Below, piece after piece: positions 36,061 to 47,883 of a DNA stretch of 64,000 nt. The stretch is from Tautonia plasticadhaerens. Its GTDB lineage: Bacteria > Planctomycetota > Planctomycetia > Isosphaerales > Isosphaeraceae. Location: positions 4,092,001 to 4,156,000 of the forward strand of contig NZ_CP036426.1 of assembly GCF_007752535.1 (NCBI RefSeq). Reading direction: 5' to 3'. Position numbers and translations under genes: made by a program. Position 1 is the stretch's first letter; each line of letters starts with the position of its first letter. The notes beneath the pieces were generated by a model, which made no database searches, was not told where the DNA came from, and was given only the letters and a program-made list of their open reading frames with translations.

Positions 36061-36444
36061 TCAGCCGGCCTCGCCCCGAGGGCCGCCGGTCGCCCGGTAC
36101 GCCATCACGAAGAGGACGCCGAGCGTCAGGTCGAACAGGGCGGCCGCCACGACCGGCGGCGCGACCCGGCCCAGGGCGAACAGGGCCAGCGTCGGCACGC
36201 CGAACGAGAGCTTCTCGATCACCCCGACGAGCATCAGCGGGCGGAACCGGGCCGGGTCGCTGCCGATCACCAGGAAGGCCACCTGCCAGGCGACGGCGAC
36301 CCCCGTGAAGCCGTAGTAATACTCCGGGTGCGTGATCGGCGGGGGCAGGTCCCGGCCGATCCGGGCCTCCAGCCCGTAGAAGGGCAACAGCATCAGCAGG
36401 CCGATGCCCCCCGCGACGAGGAACACCCAGCGGGCGAATTTCAT
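36061..36444 (-). CDS. Small four-helix membrane protein, 127 residues
   Basis: No function can be assigned. Four hydrophobic helices fill the protein: ARWVFLVAGGIGLLMLLPFY, FTGVAVAWQVAFLVIGSD, GVPTLALFALGRVAPPVV and a last one ending GVLFVMAYRATG. The loop ITHPEYYYGFTG after helix one is aromatic and likely conserved. GGGGAG lies about 5 nt before the ATG. The pyrophosphatase gene is 105 bp upstream on the same strand but is separated by a strong terminator hairpin, so this gene is probably transcribed on its own. Confidence 0.7.
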   Translation of the reverse strand: MKFARWVFLVAGGIGLLMLLPFYGLEARIGRDLPPPITHPEYYYGFTGVAVAWQVAFLVIGSDPARFRPLMLVGVIEKLSFGVPTLALFALGRVAPPVVAAALFDLTLGVLFVMAYRATGGPRGEAG

Positions 36445-36481
36445 GGGGACTCCCCGGGAGGAAACCGGGCCCGGACGCGCG

Positions 36482-36522
36482 ACGGCCCCGGGGGAGACGA
36501 CCGACGCCCCCCCCGGGGCCGT
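36482..36522 (-). terminator. Perfect 13-bp hairpin after hppA
   Basis: Left arm 36482-36494 (ACGGCCCCGGGGG) and right arm 36510-36522 (CCCCCGGGGCCGT) are perfectly complementary around a 15-nt loop, starting 28 nt past the hppA stop. It should end the highly expressed pyrophosphatase transcript. Confidence 0.65.
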
Positions 36523-36549
36523 ACCGATCGGTCCGGCACCCGGAGGAAA

Positions 36550-39018
<2,469 letters not shown>

Positions 39019-39407
39019 CGCTGTCGACGCTCCCTGGGCGGACCGTTCGCGGCGACAGGCCGGTCGACGGCCGCCCGAATTGACTCCCGGTCTGACGGTG
39101 CAAGGGGGTTTCGCCTCGCCCGACCCGACCCGACCCGCTTCGGTCCCCTCGATCGGACCGCTCGACCCCGCCCGGGAGGGTGATCGCTAGCAAAGTAACG
39201 CCTCGATCGGGCGCTGCCAACCACCCGCCGACCCGGCGTCCACCACTCCCCTCGATTTCTCCCCGGCCCGGCGAATTCGCCCGGTTCCCGGGGCCCGGCC
39301 CTCGTGTTAGGCTGGCCATCGCCGGGCCCGGGACCCGATCGCCGGCCGCCCCCCCCTCGGACGCCCCGCCGGCCCACCCCCAAGGCCCGTCGTCGAGGCC
39401 CGGACCG
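39019..39407. other. 389-bp divergent intergenic region
   Basis: It separates the starts of hppA (leftward) and the cytochrome c-dehydrogenase gene (rightward). No gene is visible. A short run of GACCC repeats lies near 39120. The AT-richest patch, 39183-39200, may contain the hppA promoter. A weak rightward candidate is TTCCCG (39285-39290), 17 nt, TAGGCT (39308-39313), 94 nt before the rightward ATG. Confidence 0.55.
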
Positions 39408-41108
39408 ATGCACCCCTCCCCGATCTCGCCGGCGATCGCCCTCGTCGCTGCCCTCGTCCTCGCCCAGGCCCTCGTCCCGGCGGCCGACGGGCCCGCCTCG
39501 GCCCCCGATGCCGAGGCCCTCTCCCGGTTCGCCCTGGGGCACGAGGGGGATCCCGCCCTCGGCCGCTCCCTGTTCTTCGACGAGTCGCGGGCCGCCTGTT
39601 CCCGATGCCACAAGGCCGGGGGAGAGGGGGGCGAGGTCGGCCCCGACCTCTCCGACGTGGGGGCCAAGCTCGATCGGCCCTACCTGGTCGAGTCGGTCCT
39701 GGAGCCCTCCCGGCAGATCGTCGAGGGCTACCGCGCCTCCCTCGTCGCCACCGCCGACGGCCGGGTGCTCTCCGGCCTCGTCCGCGCCGGGGAGGACGGC
39801 TCGCTCGTGATCGTGGACTCGGAGGCCCGGGTGACGACCGTCCCGGCCGACCAGGTCGAGCAGCGTTCCGATTCCGACCTCTCCCAGATGCCCGACGACC
39901 TGGCCGCCTCCCTCTCCCCGGAGGAGTTCGCCGGCCTGATCTCCTACCTCGGCACCCTGCGGACCTCCGAGCAGCCGACCCCCGGCGGCGGCATCAAGGG
40001 GCCCGCCTCCTTGCCCCCCGGCTTCGTGAGGGAGACGTTCGCCGAGGGGCTCACCGGGGTCACCGCGCTGGCCGTCGCGCCGGACGGCCGCGTGTTCGTC
40101 TGCGAGCAGGTCGGCCGCCTCCGGGTCGTCAAGGACGGCGCGCTGCTGCCCGAGCCCTTCGCCACACTGGAGGTCGACGACCACTGGGAGCGGGGCCTGA
40201 TCGGCGTGGCCGTCGACCCGGACTTCGACCGCAACGGCTTCGTCTACACCGTCTCGGTCGCCGCGTCCCCCTACCCGCACCACCAGGTCACCCGGTTCAC
40301 CGCCGAGGGGGATCGGGCCGCCCCCGGCAGCGCCGTCGTCCTGTTCGAGGGGGACGACCAGCGGACGCTCGGCGGCAAGGTGCCCGCCGGGCACCAGGGC
40401 GGTGCGATCCACTTCGGCCCCGACGGAATGCTCTACGTCGCCCTCGGCGAGCAGACCGCCGAGTCCCCGGCCCAGCGGCTCGACTCGCTGCTCGGCAAGA
40501 TCCTCCGCCTGGACCCCGACGGCTCCATCCCGGCCGACAACCCCTTCCTCGACCGGACCGAGGGGAAGTACCGGGCCATCTGGGCGATCGGCTGCCGCAA
40601 CGTCTTCACCTTCGCCTTCCAACCCGAGACGGGCCTGATGCTGCTCAACGACGTGGGAGGCGAGGCCGAGGAGATCAACGTCGGCCGCCCCGGCGCCGAC
40701 TACGGCTGGCCGGTCATCGAGCACGGGCCGACCGACCGCCCGGAGATCGCCGGGCCGATCCACTGGTACCCCACCGCCTCCATCTGCGGGGGGGCCTTCT
40801 GCCCGGCCTCCCCCGTCCCCGGCGGCTTCCCCGCGGAGTACCGGGGCAAGTATTTCTTCATGGATTTCGTCAAGGGCTGGATCCGGGCGCTCGACCCCGA
40901 CGACCCGAGGCGCCCGGTCCCCGCCCGCACCTTCGCCCTCGGCCTGGCGAGGCCGGTGGATCTCGCCTTCTCGCCCGACGGCTCGCTCTACGTCCTGCTG
41001 CGGGATGCCTGGGTCCGGGACTCGAAATTCGAGCCCGGCACCGGCTCGCTGCACCGGATCCGGTACGTCGGTCCAAGCCCGCCTCCCCGGCCCGATGTCG
41101 GCCGCTGA
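39408..41108 (+). CDS. Cytochrome c / PQQ-type sugar dehydrogenase fusion
   Basis: 566 residues, exported (signal ISPAIALVAALVLAQALVPA). Residues about 38-190 form a cytochrome c domain with the heme site CSRCHK (C64, C67, H68) and the PVC-type extension (DLSDVGAKLDRPYLVESVLE, LVATADGRVLSGLV). Residues about 205-555 match the glucose/sorbosone dehydrogenase propeller: VTALAVAPDGRVFVCEQVG, WERGLIGVAVDPDF, HQGGAIHFGPDGMLYVALGE, IWAIGCRNVFTFAFQPETG and YGWPVIEHGP. Such fusions are thought to oxidise sugars in the periplasm and pass electrons to the attached heme. I chose the ATG at 39408, which starts a proper signal peptide. An esterase gene follows 159 bp later. Confidence 0.9.
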   Translation: MHPSPISPAIALVAALVLAQALVPAADGPASAPDAEALSRFALGHEGDPALGRSLFFDESRAACSRCHKAGGEGGEVGPDLSDVGAKLDRPYLVESVLEPSRQIVEGYRASLVATADGRVLSGLVRAGEDGSLVIVDSEARVTTVPADQVEQRSDSDLSQMPDDLAASLSPEEFAGLISYLGTLRTSEQPTPGGGIKGPASLPPGFVRETFAEGLTGVTALAVAPDGRVFVCEQVGRLRVVKDGALLPEPFATLEVDDHWERGLIGVAVDPDFDRNGFVYTVSVAASPYPHHQVTRFTAEGDRAAPGSAVVLFEGDDQRTLGGKVPAGHQGGAIHFGPDGMLYVALGEQTAESPAQRLDSLLGKILRLDPDGSIPADNPFLDRTEGKYRAIWAIGCRNVFTFAFQPETGLMLLNDVGGEAEEINVGRPGADYGWPVIEHGPTDRPEIAGPIHWYPTASICGGAFCPASPVPGGFPAEYRGKYFFMDFVKGWIRALDPDDPRRPVPARTFALGLARPVDLAFSPDGSLYVLLRDAWVRDSKFEPGTGSLHRIRYVGPSPPPRPDVGR

Positions 41109-41267
41109 CCGATTCGCCCCGCCCCCCGACGCCCCCGAGATCGACACGATCGGCTCCCCGCCCCCCGGGATCGTGGCCCAAGTGCTCTGGCCTTCGGCCG
41201 CTCGCTCCGGGATCCTGGAGCTCGCATCTGACATCGCACACCGCCCCCGATCGCCCCGGAGCCTGCC

Positions 41268-42221
41268 ATGCCCCTCGACCGACACGCCCGGGCCCTGCTC
41301 GACCTCCAGGCGATGACCGGCTTCAAGGGCTTCGACGCGATGCCCGTCGCCGAAGCCCGGGCGGCCACGGCCGCCCGGACGGCCGAGACGCCCCGGGCCG
41401 AGGTCGCCCGGGTCGAGGACCGCACCACCCCCGGCGGTGTCCCGATCCGCCTCTACTGGCCCGAGGCCGGGGGCCCTCCCCGGCCCCTGCTCGTCTTCTC
41501 GCACGGCGGCGGCTGGGTGGTCGGGAACGTCGAGACGGTCGACCACTCCTGCCGAACGCTGGCCAACGCCTCGGGCTGCGTGGTCGCCTCGGTCGACTAC
41601 CGCCTCTCCCCCGAGCACACGTTCCCGGCCGCCGCGGACGACGCCTACGAGGCGTACCGCTGGCTCCGATCCGAGGCCGGGTCGATCGGCGTCGACCCGG
41701 GACGGGTCGCCGTCGGCGGCGACAGCGCCGGGGGGAACCTCGCCCTGGTCTCCTGCCTCAAGGCGAGGGAACTCGGCGAGCCGATGCCCGCCTTCCAGCT
41801 CCTGATCTACCCCGTGGTCGACGCCTCCTGCTCCTCCGCCTCCTACGCCGAGTGCGGCACCGGCTTCGGCCTGACCGCCGAGGCGATGAGGTACTACTGG
41901 CGGCAGTACCTCGCCCGCCCCGAGGACGGCGAGCACCCCCTCGCCTCCCCCCTCCGGGCCGACCTCGCCGGCCTGCCCCCGGCCTTCGTCCTCTCCGCCG
42001 AGTACGACCCGCTCCGGGACGAGGTGGAGGAGCTGGCCCGTCGCCTCCGGTCGGGCGGCGTGCCGACCACCCTCCGCCGCTTCGACGGCCAGATCCACGG
42101 CTTCTTCCACCTCGGCCACATCATCCCCGACGGCGCCCGGGCCCTCGACGAGGCCGCCGCCGCCCTGAGGACCGCCCTGGACGCCCCGCCGCTCGGCGGC
42201 ACCGCCGCCGCCGCCAAGTAA
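41268..42221 (+). CDS. Alpha/beta hydrolase, hormone-sensitive-lipase family esterase
   Basis: A 317-residue esterase of bacterial family IV (HSL type), which hydrolyses short-chain acyl esters. The oxyanion motif HGGGW is at 79-83. The nucleophile elbow GDSAGG has S153. The acid is D247 in SAEYDPLRDE, and the catalytic base is H277 in GQIHGFFHL. A cap region occupies the first 50 residues (LDLQAMTGFKGFDAMPVAEA). No signal peptide, so probably cytoplasmic. It lies between two heme-protein genes on the same strand with ordinary spacing; a role in removing acetyl groups from imported glycans would fit the context but is a guess. Confidence 0.92.
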   Translation: MPLDRHARALLDLQAMTGFKGFDAMPVAEARAATAARTAETPRAEVARVEDRTTPGGVPIRLYWPEAGGPPRPLLVFSHGGGWVVGNVETVDHSCRTLANASGCVVASVDYRLSPEHTFPAAADDAYEAYRWLRSEAGSIGVDPGRVAVGGDSAGGNLALVSCLKARELGEPMPAFQLLIYPVVDASCSSASYAECGTGFGLTAEAMRYYWRQYLARPEDGEHPLASPLRADLAGLPPAFVLSAEYDPLRDEVEELARRLRSGGVPTTLRRFDGQIHGFFHLGHIIPDGARALDEAAAALRTALDAPPLGGTAAAAK

Positions 42222-42253
42222 GGCGGGACGCGGCGGTTGCGGGCCAATTTCCC

Positions 42254-42282
42254 GTGAAATCCGGCGCCGGGGTCGTTAGGAT
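42254..42282 (+). promoter_or_regulatory. Promoter candidate GTGAAA-N17-TAGGAT
   Basis: GTGAAA at 42254-42259 and TAGGAT at 42277-42282, spacer 17 nt, in the 203-bp gap after the esterase gene. The DUF1592-type gene starts 142 nt past the -10. It likely drives the three-gene set 42425-47630. Confidence 0.5.
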
Positions 42283-42424
42283 CGAGATCAGGCCATGTCC
42301 GGATCGCCCCGATCGTCGTGCCGAGGGGGGTCCGCCCGGGCCCGGGTTGGTCCGACCGCGACCCCCCTCCCGTCCCCATCGCGCCCGCCCCTCGATCCGA
42401 CCGAAGCCGCCGGAGGATGTCCCC

Positions 42425-44806
42425 ATGACGCGACGGGGAACGCTTGGATATTTCGGGGCGTCGATCGTCCTCGTGGCCGCCGGCCTCGGACACCCCGGCG
42501 AACGCCCGGGCGAGGCCGACCCCGGGCCCCCGGCGGGACGAGAGGTCCTCGAGCGGCTCGCCCGATTCTCGGAACTCCACTGCACTGCCTGCCACAACGC
42601 CGAGGACCGAATCGCGGGGCTGGCGCTCGACGAGCTTTGCCGGGAGGATCTGGCCCGCGACCCGGACGCCTGGGAGCGGGTCGTCAAGAAGCTCCGGGCC
42701 CGGCAGATGCCCCCGGCGGGCGAGGTCGGGCCCTCGGGGAAGACCTATGACGAGGTCGTCTCCCTGCTCTCCGAGGCCCTCGACCGCCTGGCCGCCGAGC
42801 ATCCCGACCCGGGCCGCACCGGCACCTTCCGCCGGCTCAACCGGGCCGAGTACCGGAACGCGATCCGGGACCTGCTCGCGCTCGACGTCGACACGGGGGC
42901 GATGCTGCCGAAGGACGAGTCCGCCCTCGGCTTCGACAACGTGACCGTCGGCGACCTCTCCCCGACCTTGCTCGATCGCTACATCACCGCATCCCAGGAG
43001 ATCAGCCGCCTCGCCCTGGGGAGGACGGGCCGCTCACCCGGCGGCGACACGATCCGGCTCCGGCCGGACCTGACCCAGGAGCGCCACGTCGAGGGCCTGC
43101 CGATCGGCACGAGGGGGGGCGCCCTGATCCCCTACACCTTCCCCGTCGACGGCGACTACGAGATCCGGCTCCGCCTGGCCCGGGACCGCAACGAGCACGT
43201 CGAGGGCCTCCGAGAACCCCACGAGGTGGAGATTCTCCTCGACCGGGATCGCCGGGCGTCCTTCACCGTCTCGCCCCCCGAGTCCGAGTCCGACCACGCC
43301 ACGGCCGACGCCCACCTGGCGGCCCGGGTCCGGGTCTCGGCCGGGCCCCATCAGCTCGGCGTGACGTTCGTGAAGGACCCGTGGTCGCTGCCGGAGACCA
43401 AGCGGCAGCCGTACCAGGCCCACTACAACATGCACCGGCACCCCAGGCTCTCGCCGGCGCTCTATCAGGTCACCATCACCGGGCCGTACGACTCCGAGAC
43501 GCCCGGCGACTCCCCCAGTCGCCGCCGGATCCTCTCGCGCGAGCCCGGGGGGCCGGACGACGAGGAGCCCTGCGCCCGGGCCATCCTCTCCTCGATCATG
43601 AGACGGGCCTACCGCCGTCCCGTCACCGCCGAGGACCTCGAGACGCCGATGGCCCTGTTCCGCCAGGCCCGGGCCGAGGGGGACTTCGAGTCGGGGATCG
43701 AGCTGGCATTGAGCGCCATCCTCGTCAGCCCGCACTTCCTCTTCCGGATCGAGACGGACCCGCCCGGCGTCGAGCCGGGGTCGGCCTACCGGGTGCCGGA
43801 CGTCGCGCTCGCCTCCCGCCTCTCGTTCTTCCTCTGGAGCAGCATCCCCGACGACGAGCTGCTCGACCTGGCCGATCGCGGGGAGCTGCACCGGCCCGAG
43901 GTCATCCGGGCGCAGGTCCGCCGCATGCTGGCCGACCCGAAATCGTCGAGCCTCGTCGAGAACTTCGCCGGGCAGTGGCTCCACCTCCGCAACCTGGAGT
44001 CGATCACCCCCGACCTCCGCCTCTTCCCCGACTTCGACGACAACCTCCGCCAGGCCTTCCGGCGCGAGACGGAGCTGCTCTTCGAGGAGGTACTCCGCGA
44101 GGACCGCAGCGTGCTCGACCTGCTGGAGTCGGACCACACCTATCTGAACGAGCGGCTGGCCAGGCACTACGGCATCCCGCACGTCTACGGCAGCCGGTTC
44201 CGCCGCGTCGAGCTGGGCGAGGACGCCGAGCGGGGCGGGCTGCTCCGGCACGGCAGCGTCCTGACCGTCACCTCGTACGCGACCCGGACCTCGCCGGTGA
44301 TCCGGGGCAAGTGGATCCTGGAGAACATCCTCGGCACGCCCCCTCCCCCCCCGCCGCCGGACGTGCCGACGCTGGAGGACAACACGGTCTCCGCCTCCCT
44401 CTCGGTCCGGGAACGCCTGGCCCAGCATCGGGCCGACGACGCCTGCATGAGCTGCCACCAGCTGATGGATCCCCCCGGATTCGCGCTGGAGAATTTCGAC
44501 GCCGTCGGCCGATGGCGAGATCTGGAGGAGGGCCGTCCCGTCGACTCCGCCGGGGGACTTCCCGACGGCAGCGAGTTCGAGGGGGTCGACGGCCTCGAAC
44601 GCGCACTGGTGAGGCGCCCTGAGCTATTCGTCGCCACGCTGACGGAAAAGCTGCTGACCTTCGCGCTGGGCCGGGGGGTCGAGCCCGCCGACGCCCCGGC
44701 CGTCCGCCGGGTCGTCCACGACGCCCGGGCGACCGATTACCGATTCTCGTCGTTGATCGAGGGGATCGCGACCAGCACGCCGTTCCTGATGAGGAGAGCC
44801 GAATGA
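42425..44806 (+). CDS. Exported cytochrome-type DUF1587/1595/1592/1588/1585 protein
   Basis: 793 residues. The signal is GTLGYFGASIVLVAAGL. A cytochrome c-like N terminus has CTACHN (C53, C56, H57), followed by the planctomycete-specific domain string. DUF1587 is around 135-200 (FRRLNRAEYRNAIRDLLALD), then a carbohydrate-binding-like region (about 225-345), then DUF1595. DUF1592 contains VALASRLSFFLWSSIPDDEL, DUF1588 contains GLLRHGSVLTVTSYATRTSP, and DUF1585 contains a second heme-like CMSCHQ (C674, C677, H678). The protein is thought to work with the DUF1552 partner encoded next, which overlaps by 4 nt (ATGA), probably in periplasmic oxidation of complex carbohydrates; no activity is proven for the family. 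Confidence 0.93.
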   Translation: MTRRGTLGYFGASIVLVAAGLGHPGERPGEADPGPPAGREVLERLARFSELHCTACHNAEDRIAGLALDELCREDLARDPDAWERVVKKLRARQMPPAGEVGPSGKTYDEVVSLLSEALDRLAAEHPDPGRTGTFRRLNRAEYRNAIRDLLALDVDTGAMLPKDESALGFDNVTVGDLSPTLLDRYITASQEISRLALGRTGRSPGGDTIRLRPDLTQERHVEGLPIGTRGGALIPYTFPVDGDYEIRLRLARDRNEHVEGLREPHEVEILLDRDRRASFTVSPPESESDHATADAHLAARVRVSAGPHQLGVTFVKDPWSLPETKRQPYQAHYNMHRHPRLSPALYQVTITGPYDSETPGDSPSRRRILSREPGGPDDEEPCARAILSSIMRRAYRRPVTAEDLETPMALFRQARAEGDFESGIELALSAILVSPHFLFRIETDPPGVEPGSAYRVPDVALASRLSFFLWSSIPDDELLDLADRGELHRPEVIRAQVRRMLADPKSSSLVENFAGQWLHLRNLESITPDLRLFPDFDDNLRQAFRRETELLFEEVLREDRSVLDLLESDHTYLNERLARHYGIPHVYGSRFRRVELGEDAERGGLLRHGSVLTVTSYATRTSPVIRGKWILENILGTPPPPPPPDVPTLEDNTVSASLSVRERLAQHRADDACMSCHQLMDPPGFALENFDAVGRWRDLEEGRPVDSAGGLPDGSEFEGVDGLERALVRRPELFVATLTEKLLTFALGRGVEPADAPAVRRVVHDARATDYRFSSLIEGIATSTPFLMRRAE

Positions 44807-46152
44807 TCGTCTCGAAGAAGGCCCTGCCGCGTCGGACGTTCCTCCGCGGCCTGGGGACGGCGATGGCCCTGCCCCTGCTGGACGCGATGGTCCCCGCCAT
44901 GTCGTCCCAGGCCGCCTCGGCCGCCGCCCCGGAGCGCCTCCGCCGCCTGGGATTCGTCTACATGCCGATGGGCTGCGACCTCTCCCGCTGGACCCCGCCC
45001 GGCTCGACGACGCTCGACACGCTCTCGCCGACCCTGGAACCGCTGGCCCCGGTCCGGGACCACGTCTCGGCGATCTCGAACCTGGAACTGAGGAACGCCT
45101 ACCCCGGCACGCACGCCACCTCCAACGCCTCCTTCCTCAGCGCCGCCCGCGCCAAGCGGACCGAGAGCACCGACTACGAGCTGGCCACGACCGTCGACCA
45201 GGTCGCCGCCCGGCAGATCGGCCAGCAGACGCGGCTGCCGTCGCTGGAGCTGTCGATGGACCTGCTGGCGACCGTCGGCCAGTGCGACAACGGATACGCC
45301 TGCGTCTACCAGAACAGCCTCTCCTGGTCGTCCCCCACCACCCCGCTGCCGGCCGAGGCCCACCCCCGGATCGTCTTCGAACGCCTCTTCGGCGAGGGCG
45401 GCAGCGCCGAGGACCGCCGGGCCGCGCTGAAGAAGCGGGCCAGCCTGCTCGACTCCGTCACCGGGGAGATTACCCGGCTCCGGTCGACGCTCGGCCCCGA
45501 GGACCGCGCCCGGGTCGACCGCTACCTCGACAGCGTCCGGGAGGTCGAGCGTCGCATCCAGAAGGCCGAGATCGACTCGAAGGACGACACCCTGCCCGAC
45601 CTCGACCGCCCCGACGGCGTCCCCGCCTCCTACGCCGAGCACGCCCGGCTGATGTTCGACCTCCAGGCCCTGGCACTCCAGGGGGACGTGACCCGGGTCA
45701 TCACCTTCCAGCTCGCCCGGGAGACGAGCAACCGGACCTACCCCGAGATCGGCGTGCCCGACCCGCACCACCCGCTCACCCACCACGGCAACGACCCGGA
45801 GAAGATCGCCAAGGTGGCGAAGATCAATCAATTCCACGTGTCGTTGTTCGCCGAGTTCCTCGCCCGGCTCGCGGCCACGCCCGAGGGGGACGGCTCGCTG
45901 CTGGACCACAGCCTCTACCTCTACGGCAGCGGCATGGGCAACCCGAACGTGCACGATCACGCCAACCTGCCGATCCTCGTGGCCGGGGGCGCCGCCGGCA
46001 AGATGGGGGGCAACCGGCACATCCGGTACGCCGAGCCGACCCCGCTGGCCAACCTCCACCTGACCCTGCTGGACAAGGTCGGCGTCCGCCTCGACTCCTT
46101 CGCCGACAGCCGGGGCATGGTCGACGAGCTGTCCGAGCCGCTCTCGATTTAA
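44803..46152 (+). CDS. Tat-exported DUF1552 protein
   Basis: 449 residues. The twin-arginine signal is PRRTFLRGLGTAMALPLLDA at 9-28. The body matches DUF1552, a family related in fold to the alkaline-phosphatase-like DUF1501 group: GFVYMPMGCDLSRWTPPG, LEPVRDHVSAISNLELRNA-like segments, HATSNASFLSAARAKRTE, and ITFQLARETSNRTYPEIGVP followed by DPHHPLTHHGNDPEKI. Late in the protein, YLYGSGMGNPNVHDHANLP resembles a metal-site segment. Translation is coupled to the DUF1592-type gene (ATGA overlap). These two-gene units recur many times in planctomycete genomes, which supports a joint function. Confidence 0.93.
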   Translation: MIVSKKALPRRTFLRGLGTAMALPLLDAMVPAMSSQAASAAAPERLRRLGFVYMPMGCDLSRWTPPGSTTLDTLSPTLEPLAPVRDHVSAISNLELRNAYPGTHATSNASFLSAARAKRTESTDYELATTVDQVAARQIGQQTRLPSLELSMDLLATVGQCDNGYACVYQNSLSWSSPTTPLPAEAHPRIVFERLFGEGGSAEDRRAALKKRASLLDSVTGEITRLRSTLGPEDRARVDRYLDSVREVERRIQKAEIDSKDDTLPDLDRPDGVPASYAEHARLMFDLQALALQGDVTRVITFQLARETSNRTYPEIGVPDPHHPLTHHGNDPEKIAKVAKINQFHVSLFAEFLARLAATPEGDGSLLDHSLYLYGSGMGNPNVHDHANLPILVAGGAAGKMGGNRHIRYAEPTPLANLHLTLLDKVGVRLDSFADSRGMVDELSEPLSI

Positions 46153-46175
46153 GGCCCGACCGGGAGGCGATCACG

Positions 46176-47630
46176 ATGGTCCGGAATCCGTTCGTCGTCG
46201 TCGCCGTCGGGGCGACGCTCGCCCTGATCTTCCCGATCCCCGGGGCGTCGGCCGCCGATACCCCGCTGGCCGCCGCGGCGGAACGGGCGGACTGGGGCCG
46301 GGTCGCCTCCCTGCTCGACGATCGAGTCGACGTGAACGCCCCCCAGGTCGACGGCATGACCGCGCTGCACTGGGCGGCCTACCACGACGACCTCGGGGCG
46401 GCGACGCTGCTGGTGGAGGCCGGGGCCGACGTCCGGCTCGCCAACCGATACGGCGTCACCCCGCTCTCGCTGGCCTGCACCAACGGCAATGGCCCGCTCG
46501 TCGAACTGCTGCTCGACGCCGGGGCCGACCCGGACGCCACCCTCGAAGGCGGGGAGACCGCCCTGATGACCGCCTCCCGGACCGGCAGGCCCGGCCCGGT
46601 GCGGGCGCTGCTCGACCGGGGGGCGGCCGTCGACGCCACCGAGCGACGGGGTCAGACGGCCCTGATGTGGGCGTCCGCCGAGGGGCATGCGGGGGTCGCC
46701 CGCCTGCTGCTCGACGCCGGGGCCGACGCCGATGCCCGGCTCCCCTCGGGCTTCACCCCGCTGCTCTTCGCCGCCCGGGAGGGCAGGATCGGGGTCGCCC
46801 GCCTGCTGATCGAGGCCGGGGTCGACGTGAACCGGGCGATGCGGCCGGACCGATCCGGCCGGTCGCCCGCCCGGGGCTACGCGCCGCTGATGATGGCCGT
46901 CGAGAACGGCCATTTCGAGCTGGCCGCCGTCCTGCTCGACCTCGGGGCGGATCCGAACGACATGCGATCCGGCTTCACCCCCCTGCACGCGTTGAGCTGG
47001 GTCCGCAAGCCGAACCTCGGCGACGACGAGGACGGCAACCCCGCCCCGATCGGCTCCGGCGGCCTGACCAGCCTCCGGCTCGTCGAGGACCTGGTCTCCC
47101 ACGGGGCGGACGTGAACGCCCGGCTCGAACGCGGGGCGTCGGGGAGGGGCGTCCTCGGCCGCAAGGGGGCGACCCCCTTCCTCCTGGCCTCCATGACGGC
47201 GGACGTCCCCCTGATGCGGCTGCTCGTCCGGCTGGGGGCCGACCCGACGCTGCCGAACGCGGAAGGCAGCACCCCGCTGATGGCCGCCGCCGGCCTCGGA
47301 TGCCTCGCCCCCGGGGAGGTGGCCGGCACCGAGGCCGAGGCGATGGCCGCCGTCGAACTCGCCCTGGAGCTGGGCAACGACGTCAACGCGGTCGACGCCC
47401 GGGGCGAGACCGCCATGCATGGCGCCGCCTACAAGAACCTCCCCCGGGTGGTCGAGCTGCTCGCGGCCCGGGGGGCCGACCAGGCAGTCTGGGACCGGGA
47501 GAATCAACACGGGTGGACGCCCCTCTCGATCGCCGAGGGGCACCGGCCCGGCAACTTCAAGCCGTCTCCCGAGACCGTGGCCGCCCTGCATCGGGTGATG
47601 GCCGGCGAGGTCGATCGGCCATCGCCCTGA
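46176..47630 (+). CDS. Exported ankyrin-repeat protein
   Basis: 484 residues with a signal peptide (FVVVAVGATLALIFPIPGAS). About eleven ankyrin repeats fill the mature protein, for example GQTALMWASAEGHAGVARLL followed by LDAGADA, and GETALMTASRTGRPGPVRAL. Two repeats carry insertions, around 265-300 and 375-395. Ankyrin arrays bind other proteins; no enzyme domain is seen. GGGAGG lies 8 nt before the ATG, and the gene begins 23 bp after the DUF1552 stop. In planctomycetes ankyrin genes often follow DUF1592-DUF1552 pairs, so it may be the third member of that complex (inference). Confidence 0.92.
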   Translation: MVRNPFVVVAVGATLALIFPIPGASAADTPLAAAAERADWGRVASLLDDRVDVNAPQVDGMTALHWAAYHDDLGAATLLVEAGADVRLANRYGVTPLSLACTNGNGPLVELLLDAGADPDATLEGGETALMTASRTGRPGPVRALLDRGAAVDATERRGQTALMWASAEGHAGVARLLLDAGADADARLPSGFTPLLFAAREGRIGVARLLIEAGVDVNRAMRPDRSGRSPARGYAPLMMAVENGHFELAAVLLDLGADPNDMRSGFTPLHALSWVRKPNLGDDEDGNPAPIGSGGLTSLRLVEDLVSHGADVNARLERGASGRGVLGRKGATPFLLASMTADVPLMRLLVRLGADPTLPNAEGSTPLMAAAGLGCLAPGEVAGTEAEAMAAVELALELGNDVNAVDARGETAMHGAAYKNLPRVVELLAARGADQAVWDRENQHGWTPLSIAEGHRPGNFKPSPETVAALHRVMAGEVDRPSP

Positions 47631-47634
47631 TCGA

Positions 47635-47700
47635 CCTCACCGGGTCGGGCCCATCCCCGGCCGGTCGGGCCCGTCGCGCGACGACCCCTCGCCGGTGAGG
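47635..47700 (+). terminator. Long-range hairpin after ankyrin gene
   Basis: CCTCACCGG (47635-47643) pairs with CCGGTGAGG (47692-47700) over 9 bp. The enclosed loop itself contains short stems such as GTCG-CG-CGAC and a repeated GTCGGGCCC. It is a candidate terminator in the 253-bp gap before the release-factor-like gene. Confidence 0.35.
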
Positions 47701-47883
47701 ACACCACCGCCCCCCGCCCCCCACGCCGGCGCCCGCCGCCCCCCGCCCGATCCCCTTGAGGGAGCCGGAGAGTTTGGCGGCCGTCGCCATCGGGACGCCC
47801 GGACCCGGGCCCCGGGGGCGGATCTCCCACGGCGAGCCCGAACGCAATCCCCCGAGGCAGGTCCCCGTCGAGGTGATCGGTGC

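Noticed and set aside
39605-42424. Long open frame running from inside the dehydrogenase gene into the DUF1592-type gene
   Set aside because: Only the part from ATG 42425 has a signal peptide and domains; the upstream part is an out-of-frame shadow of two other genes.
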